Below are positions 28,751-38,192 of a stretch of 64,000 bases of DNA, piece after piece. The DNA is from Mesorhizobium sp. (GTDB lineage Bacteria > Pseudomonadota > Alphaproteobacteria > Rhizobiales > Rhizobiaceae), in NCBI GenBank assembly GCA_019635735.1, contig JAHBYX010000001.1, positions 434,001 to 498,000 on the forward strand, read 5' to 3'. The position numbers were made by a program, and so were the translations under genes. Every line of letters starts with the position of its first letter. The stretch's first letter is position 1. The notes under the pieces were generated by a model that saw only the letters and a list, made by a program, of their open reading frames with translations, was not told where the DNA came from and made no database searches.

Positions 28751-28770
28751 AGGCATTCCAGGAGATTCCC

Positions 28771-30009
28771 GTGTCCGAACAGAGCGCCGCGACCCGCCCG
28801 GCCCTATCCATGCCGTGGCTCATCATCATCTGCGGCTGCCTGATTGCGGCGCTCACCTTCGGCCCGCGTTCGGCGATGGGCTTCTTCCAACTGCCGATGC
28901 TCGCGGAAAAGGGGTGGGACCGGACCACTTTCGGTCTCGCCATGGCGTTCCAGAATCTTGCCTGGGGACTCGGAACGCCGATATTCGGTGCGATCGCCGA
29001 CAAGTTCGGCACGTGGCGCGTGTTGGCCCTGTCGGGCATCCTCTATTCCAGCGGTCTGATCTTGATGGCGATTGCCGACAGCCCGGCCATGCTGCACGTC
29101 GGCGGCGGCCTGCTGGTCGGCCTCGGCATCGCCTCCGGCTCGTTCGGCATCGTGCTCGCGGCGTTTGCACGCAACGTCGCACCTGAGAAGCGCAGCCTCG
29201 CCTTCGGCATCGGCACTGCGGCGGGCTCCGCCGGCATGTTCCTCTTCGCGCCGCTGTCCCAGGGGCTTATCGACGCCTATGGCTGGTTCAACTCCCTGGT
29301 CGTGATGAGCGCCATGATGCTGGTCGTTCCAGTCCTCGCCATCCCGCTGCGCGGCAATTCGAGCAGCGGCAGGAACAGCCAGGCCGAGATCAGGCAATCG
29401 GTCGGCGAAGCGCTCAGGGAAGCTTTCGGCCACCAGAGCTACCTCCTTCTCGTCTCCGGCTTCTTCGTCTGCGGCTTCCAGGTTGCGTTCATCACCGCCC
29501 ACTTCCCCGCCTACATCTCCGACATCGGCATCGAGGCGCGCTATGCAGTGATCGCTCTCGCGCTGATCGGTTTCTTCAACATCATCGGCTCGCTCGCCTC
29601 GGGCTTTATCGGCCAGCGCTATTCGAAGCCCGCCTTCCTGTCCCTCATCTATCTCGGCCGGTCGATCGTCATCACCTGGTTCCTGCTGGTGCCGCAGACG
29701 CCGTTCGTAGTGATCGGCTTCGCGGTGCTGATGGGCCTCTTGTGGCTGTCGACGGTGCCGCCGACCAACGGTCTGGTCGCGATCATGTTCGGCACGCGCC
29801 ACCTCGGCCTTCTGGGCGGCATCGTCTTCCTGTCGCACCAGATCGGCTCGTTCCTCGGCGTCTGGCTCGGCGGATATCTCTATGACGTCTACGGCAGCTA
29901 CGATGTCGTCTGGTGGCTCGGCGTCGCGCTCGGACTGTTCGCGGCCGTCGTCCACTGGCCGATCAGGGAGCGGCCGGTGGACCGTCCGGTGCTGGCGCCG
30001 GCGGAGTAA
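28771..30009 (+). CDS. MFS transporter
   Basis: 412 residues with twelve predicted helices. Major-facilitator features: the loop 2-3 region GTPIFGAIADKFGTWRVLAL (about 71-90), an Arg near GPRSAMGFFQL in the first helix region, and a second conserved loop around SLASGFIGQRYSKPAFLSLI. It resembles monocarboxylate/organic-anion MFS porters by sequence feel, but the substrate is not established. Start is GTG at 28771 with AGGAGA upstream; an in-frame ATG at 28732 lies in the operator, so it is not used. A palindromic operator precedes it. Confidence 0.9.
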   Translation: MSEQSAATRPALSMPWLIIICGCLIAALTFGPRSAMGFFQLPMLAEKGWDRTTFGLAMAFQNLAWGLGTPIFGAIADKFGTWRVLALSGILYSSGLILMAIADSPAMLHVGGGLLVGLGIASGSFGIVLAAFARNVAPEKRSLAFGIGTAAGSAGMFLFAPLSQGLIDAYGWFNSLVVMSAMMLVVPVLAIPLRGNSSSGRNSQAEIRQSVGEALREAFGHQSYLLLVSGFFVCGFQVAFITAHFPAYISDIGIEARYAVIALALIGFFNIIGSLASGFIGQRYSKPAFLSLIYLGRSIVITWFLLVPQTPFVVIGFAVLMGLLWLSTVPPTNGLVAIMFGTRHLGLLGGIVFLSHQIGSFLGVWLGGYLYDVYGSYDVVWWLGVALGLFAAVVHWPIRERPVDRPVLAPAE

Positions 30010-30038
30010 TCTGATCGAATTCCATCGACCCGATCAGA
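30010..30038. terminator. Hairpin between convergent MFS and sulfotransferase genes
   Basis: Arms TCTGATCG (30010-30017) and CGATCAGA (30031-30038), 13-base loop, spanning the 24-base gap and the sulfotransferase stop codon. No T-tract on the plus strand; weak evidence for termination. Confidence 0.4.
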
Positions 30039-30939
30039 GGAGCTTGCTTGTTCGAGCAATCTCGTCGAGGAGCGACATCGAGGTGGGGTCTATTCGCGAA
30101 AGATCGTGAGGCTCCATCTCGCGTCGCCATACGCCGTTGCGCGGCAGAATTGGTTTCATCGTGTTCTGCTGCTGCACGATCCGGGTGTCGTGGCTTACGA
30201 TGAGCGTGCCATCCGTACCGTATCGCGCCCGGTGTTCGGTTAGACGCTGCGGTGAGCGAGTATAGTAACTCAGCATCGAGGGCTCGTAGCGCAGGCCGAC
30301 GAACTCGCAGAGGTCCTGCAGCACTGCCGCGGGGTCGCAAACGAGGTCGGCATAGAACACCTCGCGATACTGCAGACCTACGGCCGATTTTCGCGCGCCA
30401 AGGATCGTATCCGTCCACGTTCGAACGAGCGTGGAGATGTCGTCAGATGGCGCGAACCAGGTCTCCCGCCATGACAGGGCGACGTCCCTGCCATCGCGGA
30501 TGATGTGGATGAAGCGGGCTTCGGGCATCAGCCGGGCAACTGTGTTCATCGCATTGACATAGCCCGGCGTCTTGTCGCCCGCTCTGGGCTTGCCGTGCTT
30601 CGTCGCATACATCCGGTAGAACAGGCGCAGGACATCGCCCGGTCCCGATTCGGAATTCAAAGCCTCCGCCTTGTCCAGGAATTCGTCAGCATCGATGCCG
30701 AAGTCGGCCCAGGCAGGAGCCTGGCGAGGAAACTGAGTCATTTCCCGCGCAATTTCCCGACAACCAGGCAAGCTGTCGGCGATCCGATCGTCGAGGAGGA
30801 AGCCGGTCTCCGGCGGAATCGCGAGTTCGGAGTGTGAATCCAGCATCATCCGCAGAAGCGTGGTGCCGGACCGGGGGACCCCAACGATGACCGGAAAAGG
30901 CGGCAGCTGACTGGGATCGGAAGGCGCACCGCCCTGCAT
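30034..30939 (-). CDS. PAPS-dependent sulfotransferase family protein
   Basis: 301 residues. 5'-phosphosulfate-binding loop FPVIVGVPRSGTTLLRMMLD (about 16-35) and 3'-phosphate segment IHIIRDGRDVALSWRETW (about 140-157). Probably transfers sulfate from PAPS to a carbohydrate or other acceptor in the cytoplasm. No membrane segment. The ATG at 30939 directly follows the glycosyltransferase stop (30940), so it is the last gene of the four-gene surface-modification operon. Its acceptor could be the product of the same cluster. Confidence 0.92.
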   Translation of the reverse strand: MQGGAPSDPSQLPPFPVIVGVPRSGTTLLRMMLDSHSELAIPPETGFLLDDRIADSLPGCREIAREMTQFPRQAPAWADFGIDADEFLDKAEALNSESGPGDVLRLFYRMYATKHGKPRAGDKTPGYVNAMNTVARLMPEARFIHIIRDGRDVALSWRETWFAPSDDISTLVRTWTDTILGARKSAVGLQYREVFYADLVCDPAAVLQDLCEFVGLRYEPSMLSYYTRSPQRLTEHRARYGTDGTLIVSHDTRIVQQQNTMKPILPRNGVWRREMEPHDLSRIDPTSMSLLDEIARTSKLL

Positions 30940-32478
30940 CTACCGTATCCAGATCTTCTGCTTCAACCGCCCATAGGATTGGACAGTTCGCCAGGCACGG
31001 GACGCCTTGATGCTCGCAATTTCCCGGTCTCGCAAGGAAAGCGTCGCTGTCGCGTCGGCCATTTCTCGACGTAGCGTCGATAACTCGTTCTCGAGAGCTG
31101 CGAGCCTTGCCGACAGGTCTGCATTGCGATTCGCTAGAGTGGACAGCTCCCGGTCGCGCCTTCCCAATTGACGTGATGCCTCTTCGGCGGCGGCCGCGAG
31201 ACCGGCACGCTCCGCCTCGCGTTCAACCAATCGGGCAGAGGTCGCTGCGGCTTCGCGCTCGAGATTCGCCAGGCTCTCCTGACAGGCGCTTAGCTGGACC
31301 GTCGTTTCTACAACCTGCCGGCTGAGGGCGGAGTTGCGCTGCTCGGTCGAGGTCAAGCGTGCGGACAGTTTCTGATCGATCTCGCGCAGCGCCGGAATCT
31401 CCTGCGCCAACTTGCGCGCGTAGTGCTCGACACCGTGCCTGTCCTTGATCGTCGGGGCAAGCCAGCGCAGGTAGCGTGTAGCGTAGCCCATCGTCGCTTC
31501 GACGCTCGGTGCATCTCTGGCGGCATCCCAGTTGCTCAGGACTTCCCGGTAGAGATCCACATAGCGGATCGCAGCCTGGCTCAATTGCGCTTCGGCCCGC
31601 ATCGTCCTGGACACGGCGTGGGCGTCGTCCGCGCTGTATTGTTCGAGTTCCAAGCGAAGCGCGTCGCGTGTCAACACGTTCTGGAGCGTCCGGACCCCGA
31701 AATTGAAACGCCGCAAATGGTCGAGCGTCTTCATCGTGACCAATCCCGCGAACCTCGAATAGTCGGCCACCACCACGGCGCATCCGCACGCAAGCGCCTC
31801 TATGGCAGAGCGCCCCTTGGCGAAGACGACATCGTACTGTGGCAGCAGGTCTTCTGGCCGGGAGGTCACGTTGCCAACCGCACCGCCAACGAGGTCGATA
31901 CGCTCGATCCCGACCGACTGGCAGGCGGCGCGGATCTCGTCGTGCACGACGGGGGCATAGTTGCTGAATATCAATGCGCTTTTCGGGCGGTCCGGCAGCG
32001 GCGGACGCTCCCTGAATCGCTCCATATCGGCGAAATTGTAGATCGTCGTCACCTTGGCTGCGTCGATTCCCTCGGTCGTGAGCAGTCGCTCCCTGCACAG
32101 GTCGTCCACGGCGACGTAACGCTGTATCGTCGGAAAGACCGGCGGGCGCTCTTCCCATGGCAGCCAACCATGGCAGACATAGATCGCAGGCCGATCGGGA
32201 AAGCGCAGCGCGGCGGTCATCGTTTCATGATGATGCTGGCCGTGGATGATGTCCGGAGGGATGGCGAGCTTGTCGAGATCGTCGACGACGGGGATTGTCT
32301 CCTTCTCCAACTCCTCCGCCACGGCGCCGAGAATCGGGCTGTAGAGCACCGGGAGGTGACCGAGGCGCAGCAGAGACAGCGCTATGTCCCTCGCATACAG
32401 TTCGGAGCCGGCACGAGCCGCGAGTGTATTGTTCGTGATGAGGACACGAAGCGGACGCTCCGGAGAGTCAACGGACAT
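30940..32478 (-). CDS. GT-B glycosyltransferase with C-terminal coiled coil
   Basis: 512 residues. Residues 1-360: GT4-like glycosyltransferase; N-terminal domain starts RVLITNNTLAARAGSELYAR and the C-terminal donor domain has YDVVFAKGRSAIEALACGCA then VVVAD. Residues about 390-490 are a long heptad coiled coil rich in Glu, Ala, Arg and Ser (LEREAAATSARLVEREAERA). The end KIWIR is basic and hydrophobic and may dock on the membrane. The ATG at 32478 overlaps the BKACE stop by 11 bases. The coiled coil may act as a length ruler or oligomerisation arm for polymer synthesis; this is inference. Confidence 0.88.
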   Translation of the reverse strand: MSVDSPERPLRVLITNNTLAARAGSELYARDIALSLLRLGHLPVLYSPILGAVAEELEKETIPVVDDLDKLAIPPDIIHGQHHHETMTAALRFPDRPAIYVCHGWLPWEERPPVFPTIQRYVAVDDLCRERLLTTEGIDAAKVTTIYNFADMERFRERPPLPDRPKSALIFSNYAPVVHDEIRAACQSVGIERIDLVGGAVGNVTSRPEDLLPQYDVVFAKGRSAIEALACGCAVVVADYSRFAGLVTMKTLDHLRRFNFGVRTLQNVLTRDALRLELEQYSADDAHAVSRTMRAEAQLSQAAIRYVDLYREVLSNWDAARDAPSVEATMGYATRYLRWLAPTIKDRHGVEHYARKLAQEIPALREIDQKLSARLTSTEQRNSALSRQVVETTVQLSACQESLANLEREAAATSARLVEREAERAGLAAAAEEASRQLGRRDRELSTLANRNADLSARLAALENELSTLRREMADATATLSLRDREIASIKASRAWRTVQSYGRLKQKIWIR

Positions 32479-33328
32479 GTCGCAGCCCCAGCATCTCGCG
32501 GGTTTCTCCCTGTGTCGCGAACCGTCGGTCGAGCAGAGCCGCCAGATCGACGACCCGACGCACCATATCTTCGTTTCGGGCAGGGAGCCGCCGCTCGGAA
32601 TCGAGCCAGAGATAGTCTTCCAACCCCACCCGGGCACCGTTGCCGAACAGCAGGCCCAACATATTCGCGTCGAGTTGGCGGGCTCCGAGTCCTGCTCCGC
32701 ACCAGTAGGATTGGGGAGGCAGTTCGTTCATCATGAGCCCGAGATGCGCGGGCGTCACCTGTGCGGACGAGACATTGCCAAGCAGGAAATTGAAGTAGAA
32801 CGGCGGTCGGATGATGTCCCTGTCGGCCAGATAGCCGGCGTAATTGACCATTCCGGCATCGAACGCCTCCAACTCCGGTTTGATCCCCTTCTCGCCCATC
32901 AGTTCGGCAAGCCGCCGGATCATGTCGGGACTGTTGACACTCTCCACCTTGGCGAAGTTCATCGAAGACAGTGTCAGGCTCGCCATGTCGGGCGCAACGT
33001 CTCCCGTCAGTCGAAGCGGATCGCTTCTCTCTTCGAAGCTGCCAAACGTGCGGCCACTCAACGAAACGCAGATAATCAGGTCGGGACATTTCTCGCGAAT
33101 TCCGCCGATGATCCGGGCATAAACGTCCTTGCGGTAGGTCGGCACGCCTGCATCGTCCCGCGCATGTATGTGCACGATGTTCACGCCCATCGCGGCTGCG
33201 GCGACCGCATCGGCGATGATTTCCTCAGGACTGATGGGTACCCAAGGACTCATCTGCCTCGTCGGCACCATCCCCGTCGGTGCGAGGTTCAGCAGGAGCT
33301 TTCCCGGACTGCGACTGCTGGTCATCAT
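32468..33328 (-). CDS. BKACE/DUF849 beta-keto acid cleavage enzyme-like protein
   Basis: 286 residues, TIM-barrel of the 3-keto-5-aminohexanoate cleavage family. Zinc motif VNIVHIHARDDAG (about 49-61) and SLSGRTFGSFEERSDPLR are present, as are FYFNFLLGNVSSAQVTPAHL and GARVGLEDYLWLDSERRLPA. Enzymes of this family cleave a beta-keto acid with acetyl-CoA to give acetoacetate and a new acyl-CoA; substrates vary widely. Start ATG at 33328 with a four-base overlap (ATGA) to the upstream acyltransferase stop. A member in a sugar-modifying operon is unusual, and its substrate may be an amino- or keto-sugar-derived acid. Confidence 0.9.
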   Translation of the reverse strand: MMTSSRSPGKLLLNLAPTGMVPTRQMSPWVPISPEEIIADAVAAAAMGVNIVHIHARDDAGVPTYRKDVYARIIGGIREKCPDLIICVSLSGRTFGSFEERSDPLRLTGDVAPDMASLTLSSMNFAKVESVNSPDMIRRLAELMGEKGIKPELEAFDAGMVNYAGYLADRDIIRPPFYFNFLLGNVSSAQVTPAHLGLMMNELPPQSYWCGAGLGARQLDANMLGLLFGNGARVGLEDYLWLDSERRLPARNEDMVRRVVDLAALLDRRFATQGETREMLGLRHVR

Positions 33329-33819
33329 GAATGCGTCGGCCTCGATGGCCGCGACGGGTTGCCATAAGTGACCTCCCCGGCCGGGACGTCGCGCGTCACC
33401 ACACTGCCTGCTCCGATTACGGCGCCTGCGCCGATGACAACGCCGGGAAGGATTATGCTGCCGCCGCCGATCCGGGCCCCGTTCCTGATGATCGGGAACA
33501 GAAGACCGGTGTCCTTCAGCGGATCGTTCAGAGTGATGACGCCGGGTCCGATAAAGACGCCGTCCTCGATCGTGACGCCGCGGGTGATATGGCAGCCGGT
33601 CTGGATCGAGACGCCGTCGCCGATGGTGCAGCGGCAGATGTTGCAATGCGATCCGATAGTGCAGCCCTGCCCAATCACCGCGCCTTCGTGCAGCAGGGTG
33701 AAGGAGCCTATGCGCGTGCCCGAGCCGATCGCGACGTCGTCCTGAACTTCGGTCAGTTTCTCGTTGTAGAACCGCACGCCGGGATATCGCAGTCCCAGGT
33801 TCTCATTCGCGCTGATCAA
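33325..33819 (-). CDS. Left-handed beta-helix acyltransferase (hexapeptide repeat)
   Basis: 164 residues, made of hexapeptide turns (e.g. IGSGTRIGSFTLLHEGAVIG, ITRGVTIEDGVFIGPGVITL, IGGGSIILPGVVIGAGAVIG) as in WbbJ/WlbB sugar N-acetyltransferases. A His in GCHITRG is the likely base, and NDP follows. The start is TTG at 33819 with GGGGGTGA upstream; no ATG or GTG is in frame before it. First gene of the operon. Substrate probably a nucleotide-linked amino sugar. Confidence 0.88.
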   Translation of the reverse strand: MISANENLGLRYPGVRFYNEKLTEVQDDVAIGSGTRIGSFTLLHEGAVIGQGCTIGSHCNICRCTIGDGVSIQTGCHITRGVTIEDGVFIGPGVITLNDPLKDTGLLFPIIRNGARIGGGSIILPGVVIGAGAVIGAGSVVTRDVPAGEVTYGNPSRPSRPTHS

Positions 33820-33930
33820 AAATCACCCCCACAATACTCAAGACAGCCGAAGCCCCACCGCGACCCTGCGAATGCGCTTTCGCATGGTTTCAGCAAATGG
33901 CCTCTGACCTGAGACCCCTGGTTCTCCTCC

Positions 33931-33948
33931 AAGGCGACTGAGCGCCTT
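33931..33948 (-). terminator. Short hairpin downstream of the DUF2339 gene
   Basis: Arms AAGGCG (33931-33936) and CGCCTT (33943-33948), 6-base loop, 20 bases after the DUF2339 stop. No T-tract. Low confidence; could equally be chance in GC-rich DNA. Confidence 0.3.
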
Positions 33949-33967
33949 CGGTCCCCACTCCATATGG

Positions 33968-36700
33968 CTACTTCGCCGGATTTGTCGAGCGCACGAGAAG
34001 GCGCTGGTAGAACAGACCGATGCCGATCAGCACCGCGCCGAGGCCGATGAAGGAGAGCGCGCGCAGCACGCCTTCCAGTTCGGACATGTCGAACAGGAAG
34101 ACCTTGCCGACGGCCACCGCGATGACCACGGCCGATGCGATGCGGAGCACCTGCGAGCCTAAGCGCACGCCGACGACCAGCACCAGAACGCCGATGGCGA
34201 GCCAGAGAGCCGAGTAGGCGTAGGTTTCGACCTGGCCCATGTCGTTGACGAGGCCGATATACTCGCCTTGGAACAGGCGGCGCAGTGTCAGCGTCGCCCA
34301 GGCGAAGATGAGCGTCGCCGACAAGAGCGCCAGCATTGCCACATACCAGCGGGGCCTGCGGGGCCGCGCGAACATGGCAACAGCCGCTGCCGCCAGTCCG
34401 GGCAGCAGATAGCCAAGCAGAATGAGATCGATAAGCGGGATCGGCCCGACCGATTCGTTGGTGAAGAGCGGGTTCTGGAAGCCGAAATGCTGTGCAACGA
34501 TCAGAAGGACCGACACCACGCCGGCCGTCATCGAGCCGATGCGAAAGACGGGGCTCGGCGAACGCATGTCGAGCGCGATCAGGATGGCGCCCGCTCCGAG
34601 CGCGATCAGCGTGTAGATCGACTGTTCGGCAAGCCGGGGCTCGGCACCGTCGATGATGCCTGCGTTCATCGCATGTCGCACCAGCATGGCAAGCGTCAGC
34701 AGCGCAAAGAGCGCGGCCGCCGCCTCCATGACGAGGCGCGGCGCGCCGCGGGTAGTGCGGCCGAGCTGCCATGCGGCAGCGACAAAGGCCAGCGCCGGCA
34801 GGCCGTAGCCGGGCAAGAGCGCGTTGAAGATAGGCATGGTGCCAAGCTGCGACGCGCCGACGATGGTCGGATCCGGCAGAATACGCGCAACCGTCACCGC
34901 CACGGCCGCGACGCAAAGCCAGCCGAGCGCCGGCCATGAGCGCAGGCGGGTGGCGAAGGCCGGCGGGAGGACGAGCAGGCCGCACAGGATCGTCGTCAAC
35001 AGCGTGCCGAAGGCCGCGTGGAGGAAGAGGACTGCCGCCGCCAGCGCGCCGGCCAGCGCGAAGGATACCGCCCTGCCGCCCGACAAAGCGGGCACTTCGC
35101 GGCGCGAGATCAACTCGGCACCGGCCACCAGGATGCCGACGAGGAGCAGCGAAAGCAGAGCGTAGCGGATATCCAGATCGGCGTAGCCGAAGACGAACCA
35201 CAGCACGGTAAGGATCACGGCGGGCACAGCGGCAGCCCATAGCGCCCATGAGGCCGAGCGCAGGCGGTCATCTGCCGCTGAGCGGAGCGCGGTCCACAGA
35301 CCGACCGCCAAGAACAACAGCCCGAGTACGGCGCCGGTCAGGACAGCCGTCGACTGCGGCATTGACGGAAGGCCCCCGTCGAAAATCAGGATGCCGTCGA
35401 AGAAATTGAGCGAGAAGTCGGCGGCGAGCGCTATGCGGGCAAAGGCGACGATGGCGACAATGCCGGCCGCGTGAAGGACGGCAAGCGCCCTGCCGCGCAG
35501 CCAAGCGGCGGCGACCATGGCCACCACAAGCGCGGCGCCCCAGCGGCCCGATCCGGCAAAGACGAGATGGTCGGAGACGAGGAGTGCGCCCGCTGAGAAG
35601 CCGGATGCCAGGGCGGCGGCGAGCGATGGCGTATCGCGCCACGCGGCCGGCGCATCCGCGGGTTCGCCGCGCAGCCACAGGACGACGAGGGCCGCAAGAA
35701 CGACGAGGTGAACGAACAGGATAGGCGCTGGATCGGCTGGCGACGCCTCGGCCAGATAGATGAGCGACCAGACGCCCGTGCCGACAATGCCGGCCGCGGC
35801 GAGCAAAGACCAGGAGCGGATCCGCGCCACGGCCGTGTTCGCGGCGACGACGATCGCCAGATAGCCGAACAGCGACCAGGGGCTGGGCGCCTGGGAGGCG
35901 ACAAGCATGGGCGTTGCGAGCGAGCCGAGCAGACCGACGCCCGCCAAGGCCTGGCCGTGAATGAGAGCCGCCGCGATCGTGCCTACGCCGATGGCGCCGA
36001 GCAGGATGAAGGCCGCGGCCGGACCGATGAAGCCGTAAATGCCGTGGGCCGCGTAGACGGTACCGAACAGGGCGAAGGCGCCCGCAGCCGTGAGGATGCC
36101 GGGCACATAGGCGCCGGACGCTCCCTGGACGGGAACACGGAAGCCCGTGCGGCGGACGAACTCGCCGGCGCCGACGAGCACGAGGCCGAGAAGTGCCGCC
36201 ATCGCCAGCCGCACGCGCGGCCCGAAAATGCCTGCCTCGATGGAATAGCGGATCAGGAAGACGGCGCCGAAAGCGAGGGCCAGGCCGCCGACCCATACCG
36301 CCCAGCGCGTGCCGAGCGCGGTTTCGATGTCGGGCTTGGTGGGTTTGGCCGGCTCGTCAGGCGCAGGAGGTTCGGATGCGGCTTCCGCGGCAGCTTCGCG
36401 GGCCGCACGCGCCCAAGGGCCGGGGGGAGCGTCCGGCGTCTCTCCGGTCGCGTCGTCGACCGGGACGTCGTCGACTACGGCGGTGGCGACAACTTCCTCA
36501 CCCTCTTGATCGGCGATCTGCTGCGCATCCGCGGATGCTGCGGCCGGCGTCAGATCGGCTGCCACCTCCCGCCCCTGCTGGCGGGCGGCCGCCCGGAGCT
36601 TCGAGACCTCGGTCTCGAGGACGCCCACACGCGAATAGAGGCGCACGACGAAATAGATCAGCGCGACGATCGCGACCGTTCCGATGAGACCGTCCAGCAT
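33968..36700 (-). CDS. DUF2339 multi-spanning membrane protein
   Basis: 910 residues. The N-terminus is a membrane helix and coiled coil (IGTVAIVALIYFVVRLYSRV, then VLETEVSKLRAAARQQGREV, about 1-45), followed by an acidic Pro/Ala linker to about residue 120. The rest is about 25 or more closely spaced hydrophobic helices with few loops, the pattern of the DUF2339 family. The function of this family is not known; I know no catalytic motif to look for. Starts at ATG 36700; ends within a short distance of the acyltransferase operon start (145 bases). Confidence 0.9.
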   Translation of the reverse strand: MLDGLIGTVAIVALIYFVVRLYSRVGVLETEVSKLRAAARQQGREVAADLTPAAASADAQQIADQEGEEVVATAVVDDVPVDDATGETPDAPPGPWARAAREAAAEAASEPPAPDEPAKPTKPDIETALGTRWAVWVGGLALAFGAVFLIRYSIEAGIFGPRVRLAMAALLGLVLVGAGEFVRRTGFRVPVQGASGAYVPGILTAAGAFALFGTVYAAHGIYGFIGPAAAFILLGAIGVGTIAAALIHGQALAGVGLLGSLATPMLVASQAPSPWSLFGYLAIVVAANTAVARIRSWSLLAAAGIVGTGVWSLIYLAEASPADPAPILFVHLVVLAALVVLWLRGEPADAPAAWRDTPSLAAALASGFSAGALLVSDHLVFAGSGRWGAALVVAMVAAAWLRGRALAVLHAAGIVAIVAFARIALAADFSLNFFDGILIFDGGLPSMPQSTAVLTGAVLGLLFLAVGLWTALRSAADDRLRSASWALWAAAVPAVILTVLWFVFGYADLDIRYALLSLLLVGILVAGAELISRREVPALSGGRAVSFALAGALAAAVLFLHAAFGTLLTTILCGLLVLPPAFATRLRSWPALGWLCVAAVAVTVARILPDPTIVGASQLGTMPIFNALLPGYGLPALAFVAAAWQLGRTTRGAPRLVMEAAAALFALLTLAMLVRHAMNAGIIDGAEPRLAEQSIYTLIALGAGAILIALDMRSPSPVFRIGSMTAGVVSVLLIVAQHFGFQNPLFTNESVGPIPLIDLILLGYLLPGLAAAAVAMFARPRRPRWYVAMLALLSATLIFAWATLTLRRLFQGEYIGLVNDMGQVETYAYSALWLAIGVLVLVVGVRLGSQVLRIASAVVIAVAVGKVFLFDMSELEGVLRALSFIGLGAVLIGIGLFYQRLLVRSTNPAK

Positions 36701-36766
36701 CAGCAGTTCTCCCCGTTCTGCGGGGAGTTACAGGCAAGGCGTATCGGAATTGTGTTGCCGCGCGGC

Positions 36767-37282
36767 TCAACCTGCAAGATTGGCGACAGGAAAGATCGTG
36801 CATGTCTCCGTTCCGAAGGCGAGCAGCTTGCCGTCCTTGTCCTTCAGCGTCGCCTCGGACACCGCAATGGTGCGGCCCTTGCTCACCACCCTGCCTTCGC
36901 AAACCACTTCTCCCGTCCGGCTGGTGATCGGCCGGGTCAGGTTCACCTTGAACTCGACGGTGGTGTAGGCCTCGCCCTTCGCCAGCAGGGTCTGTACGGC
37001 GCAGGCGAGCGAGGAGTCCATAATGGTGCCGGCCCATCCGCCATGCACCGATCCGAGCGGATTGAGATGGCGCTCGCCCGGCAAGCCGCGGAACACCGCC
37101 CTGCCCTCGGAGACTTCGGTGAGCCCGAAATTGAGACGTTCGCCAATTGGCGGGGCGGGATAATGCCCGTCGATGATCCGCTGCAGCAGTTCGAGACCCG
37201 AATAGAGCCCGACATCTTCGCGCGGGATCGTGCCGATGCCCCTTTGTGCGACATAGCCGGGGAAGAGTTCGACTGCGGTCAT
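36767..37282 (-). CDS. PaaI-like hotdog-fold acyl-CoA thioesterase
   Basis: 171 residues. Hotdog fold with the active-site region HLNPLGSVHGGWAGTIMDSS (about 71-90; the HGG and nearby Asp are family hallmarks) and FKVNLTRPITSRTGEVVCEG as the later strands. Family members hydrolyse acyl- or aryl-CoA. The ATG at 37282 lies 5 bases downstream of the recO stop, so the two genes are probably cotranscribed. Substrate range cannot be told. Confidence 0.9.
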   Translation of the reverse strand: MTAVELFPGYVAQRGIGTIPREDVGLYSGLELLQRIIDGHYPAPPIGERLNFGLTEVSEGRAVFRGLPGERHLNPLGSVHGGWAGTIMDSSLACAVQTLLAKGEAYTTVEFKVNLTRPITSRTGEVVCEGRVVSKGRTIAVSEATLKDKDGKLLAFGTETCTIFPVANLAG

Positions 37283-37287
37283 TCGGC

Positions 37288-38031
37288 TTAAGCTCCTGAA
37301 TTGCTCGGAAAGGCGCGGCGGACCGCGGCGATGAAGCTCGCGCGCGCTTCGGGCTGTCCGATTCCGCGAGGTTCGTAGACATGGCGTTCGAAGAAGTGGC
37401 CGGTCAGGCGGAAGGCCTGCTCGAAGGCGGAGGCATCGGCCCGGATTCCCGAGTTGCGTGCGAGGAAGGCCGGCAACGGCAGCATGGCGTCGCGCCAGGG
37501 TTCACCCGCCTCGCGGGAGACAGCCCGACCCGACTTGGGCGAGACGTAGACGAGGTTGTCGCGCGTTCCGGTCGCCGCGCATTCGGAAAGGTCCAGTCCG
37601 AAACCGAGCTCGTCGAGAATCACGAGTTCGAAACGCACCGCCAGTTCGCCGGCGGCTGCCGGGTCGTCGAGATGGCTCAGAACCAGGCGCAGCGTCTCGT
37701 AGAGCGCCGGATGCGGATCGCGCTCGGGCAGCAGACGAAGATGCGCGGCGAGCATCTGCAGGCCAAACACCGCCGTCGCCGCGTCGAACAGGCGTGCGGC
37801 GTTCAGCTCGACCGGCTCGGCCTGAAAGGTGCCGAGATGCTCGTCGAGACGCGCGCGCCAGGTGAGTTCCACCCGGTTGCCGGGCTGGAGCATCGGCTGC
37901 ATCTTCCGCGAACGGCCCCCGCGCACCAGGCCGAGATGCCGGCCGTGGGAACGCGTCATCGCCTCGACGATGGCGCTCGTTTCGCCATGACGCCGAACCC
38001 CGATGATGATTCCCTCGTCGCGCCATTCCAT
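37288..38031 (-). CDS. recO: DNA repair protein RecO
   Basis: 247 residues, full length. N-terminal OB fold ([39 protein letters not shown]) and C-terminal helical part including [20 protein letters not shown] (about 131-150) and the [18 protein letters not shown] segment. RecO loads RecA onto gapped DNA with RecR. Located next to era, as in many alphaproteobacteria, but here the GGDEF-EAL gene lies between recO and era on the other strand. Confidence 0.93.
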   Translation of the reverse strand: MEWRDEGIIIGVRRHGETSAIVEAMTRSHGRHLGLVRGGRSRKMQPMLQPGNRVELTWRARLDEHLGTFQAEPVELNAARLFDAATAVFGLQMLAAHLRLLPERDPHPALYETLRLVLSHLDDPAAAGELAVRFELVILDELGFGLDLSECAATGTRDNLVYVSPKSGRAVSREAGEPWRDAMLPLPAFLARNSGIRADASAFEQAFRLTGHFFERHVYEPRGIGQPEARASFIAAVRRAFPSNSGA

Positions 38032-38192
38032 TGTTCAAGTCTGAACGGGTGGACCGTCGAAAGCAAGATGCCGAAAATCGAGCGGGCAATCGCGGGCACG
38101 ACATTCGCGCGATCCCCGCAGGCAGTCTCGGTTAACAGATTGTTCTTCCCATTGTGGTCATTTTCGACATCCACTGTCGAACCGGTGATCGA

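Noticed and set aside
35708..37291. Plus-strand open frame of over 500 residues opposite DUF2339 and the thioesterase gene
   Set aside because: Arg/Glu/Gly-biased antisense frame, typical of GC-rich genomes; the membrane protein on the other strand explains it.
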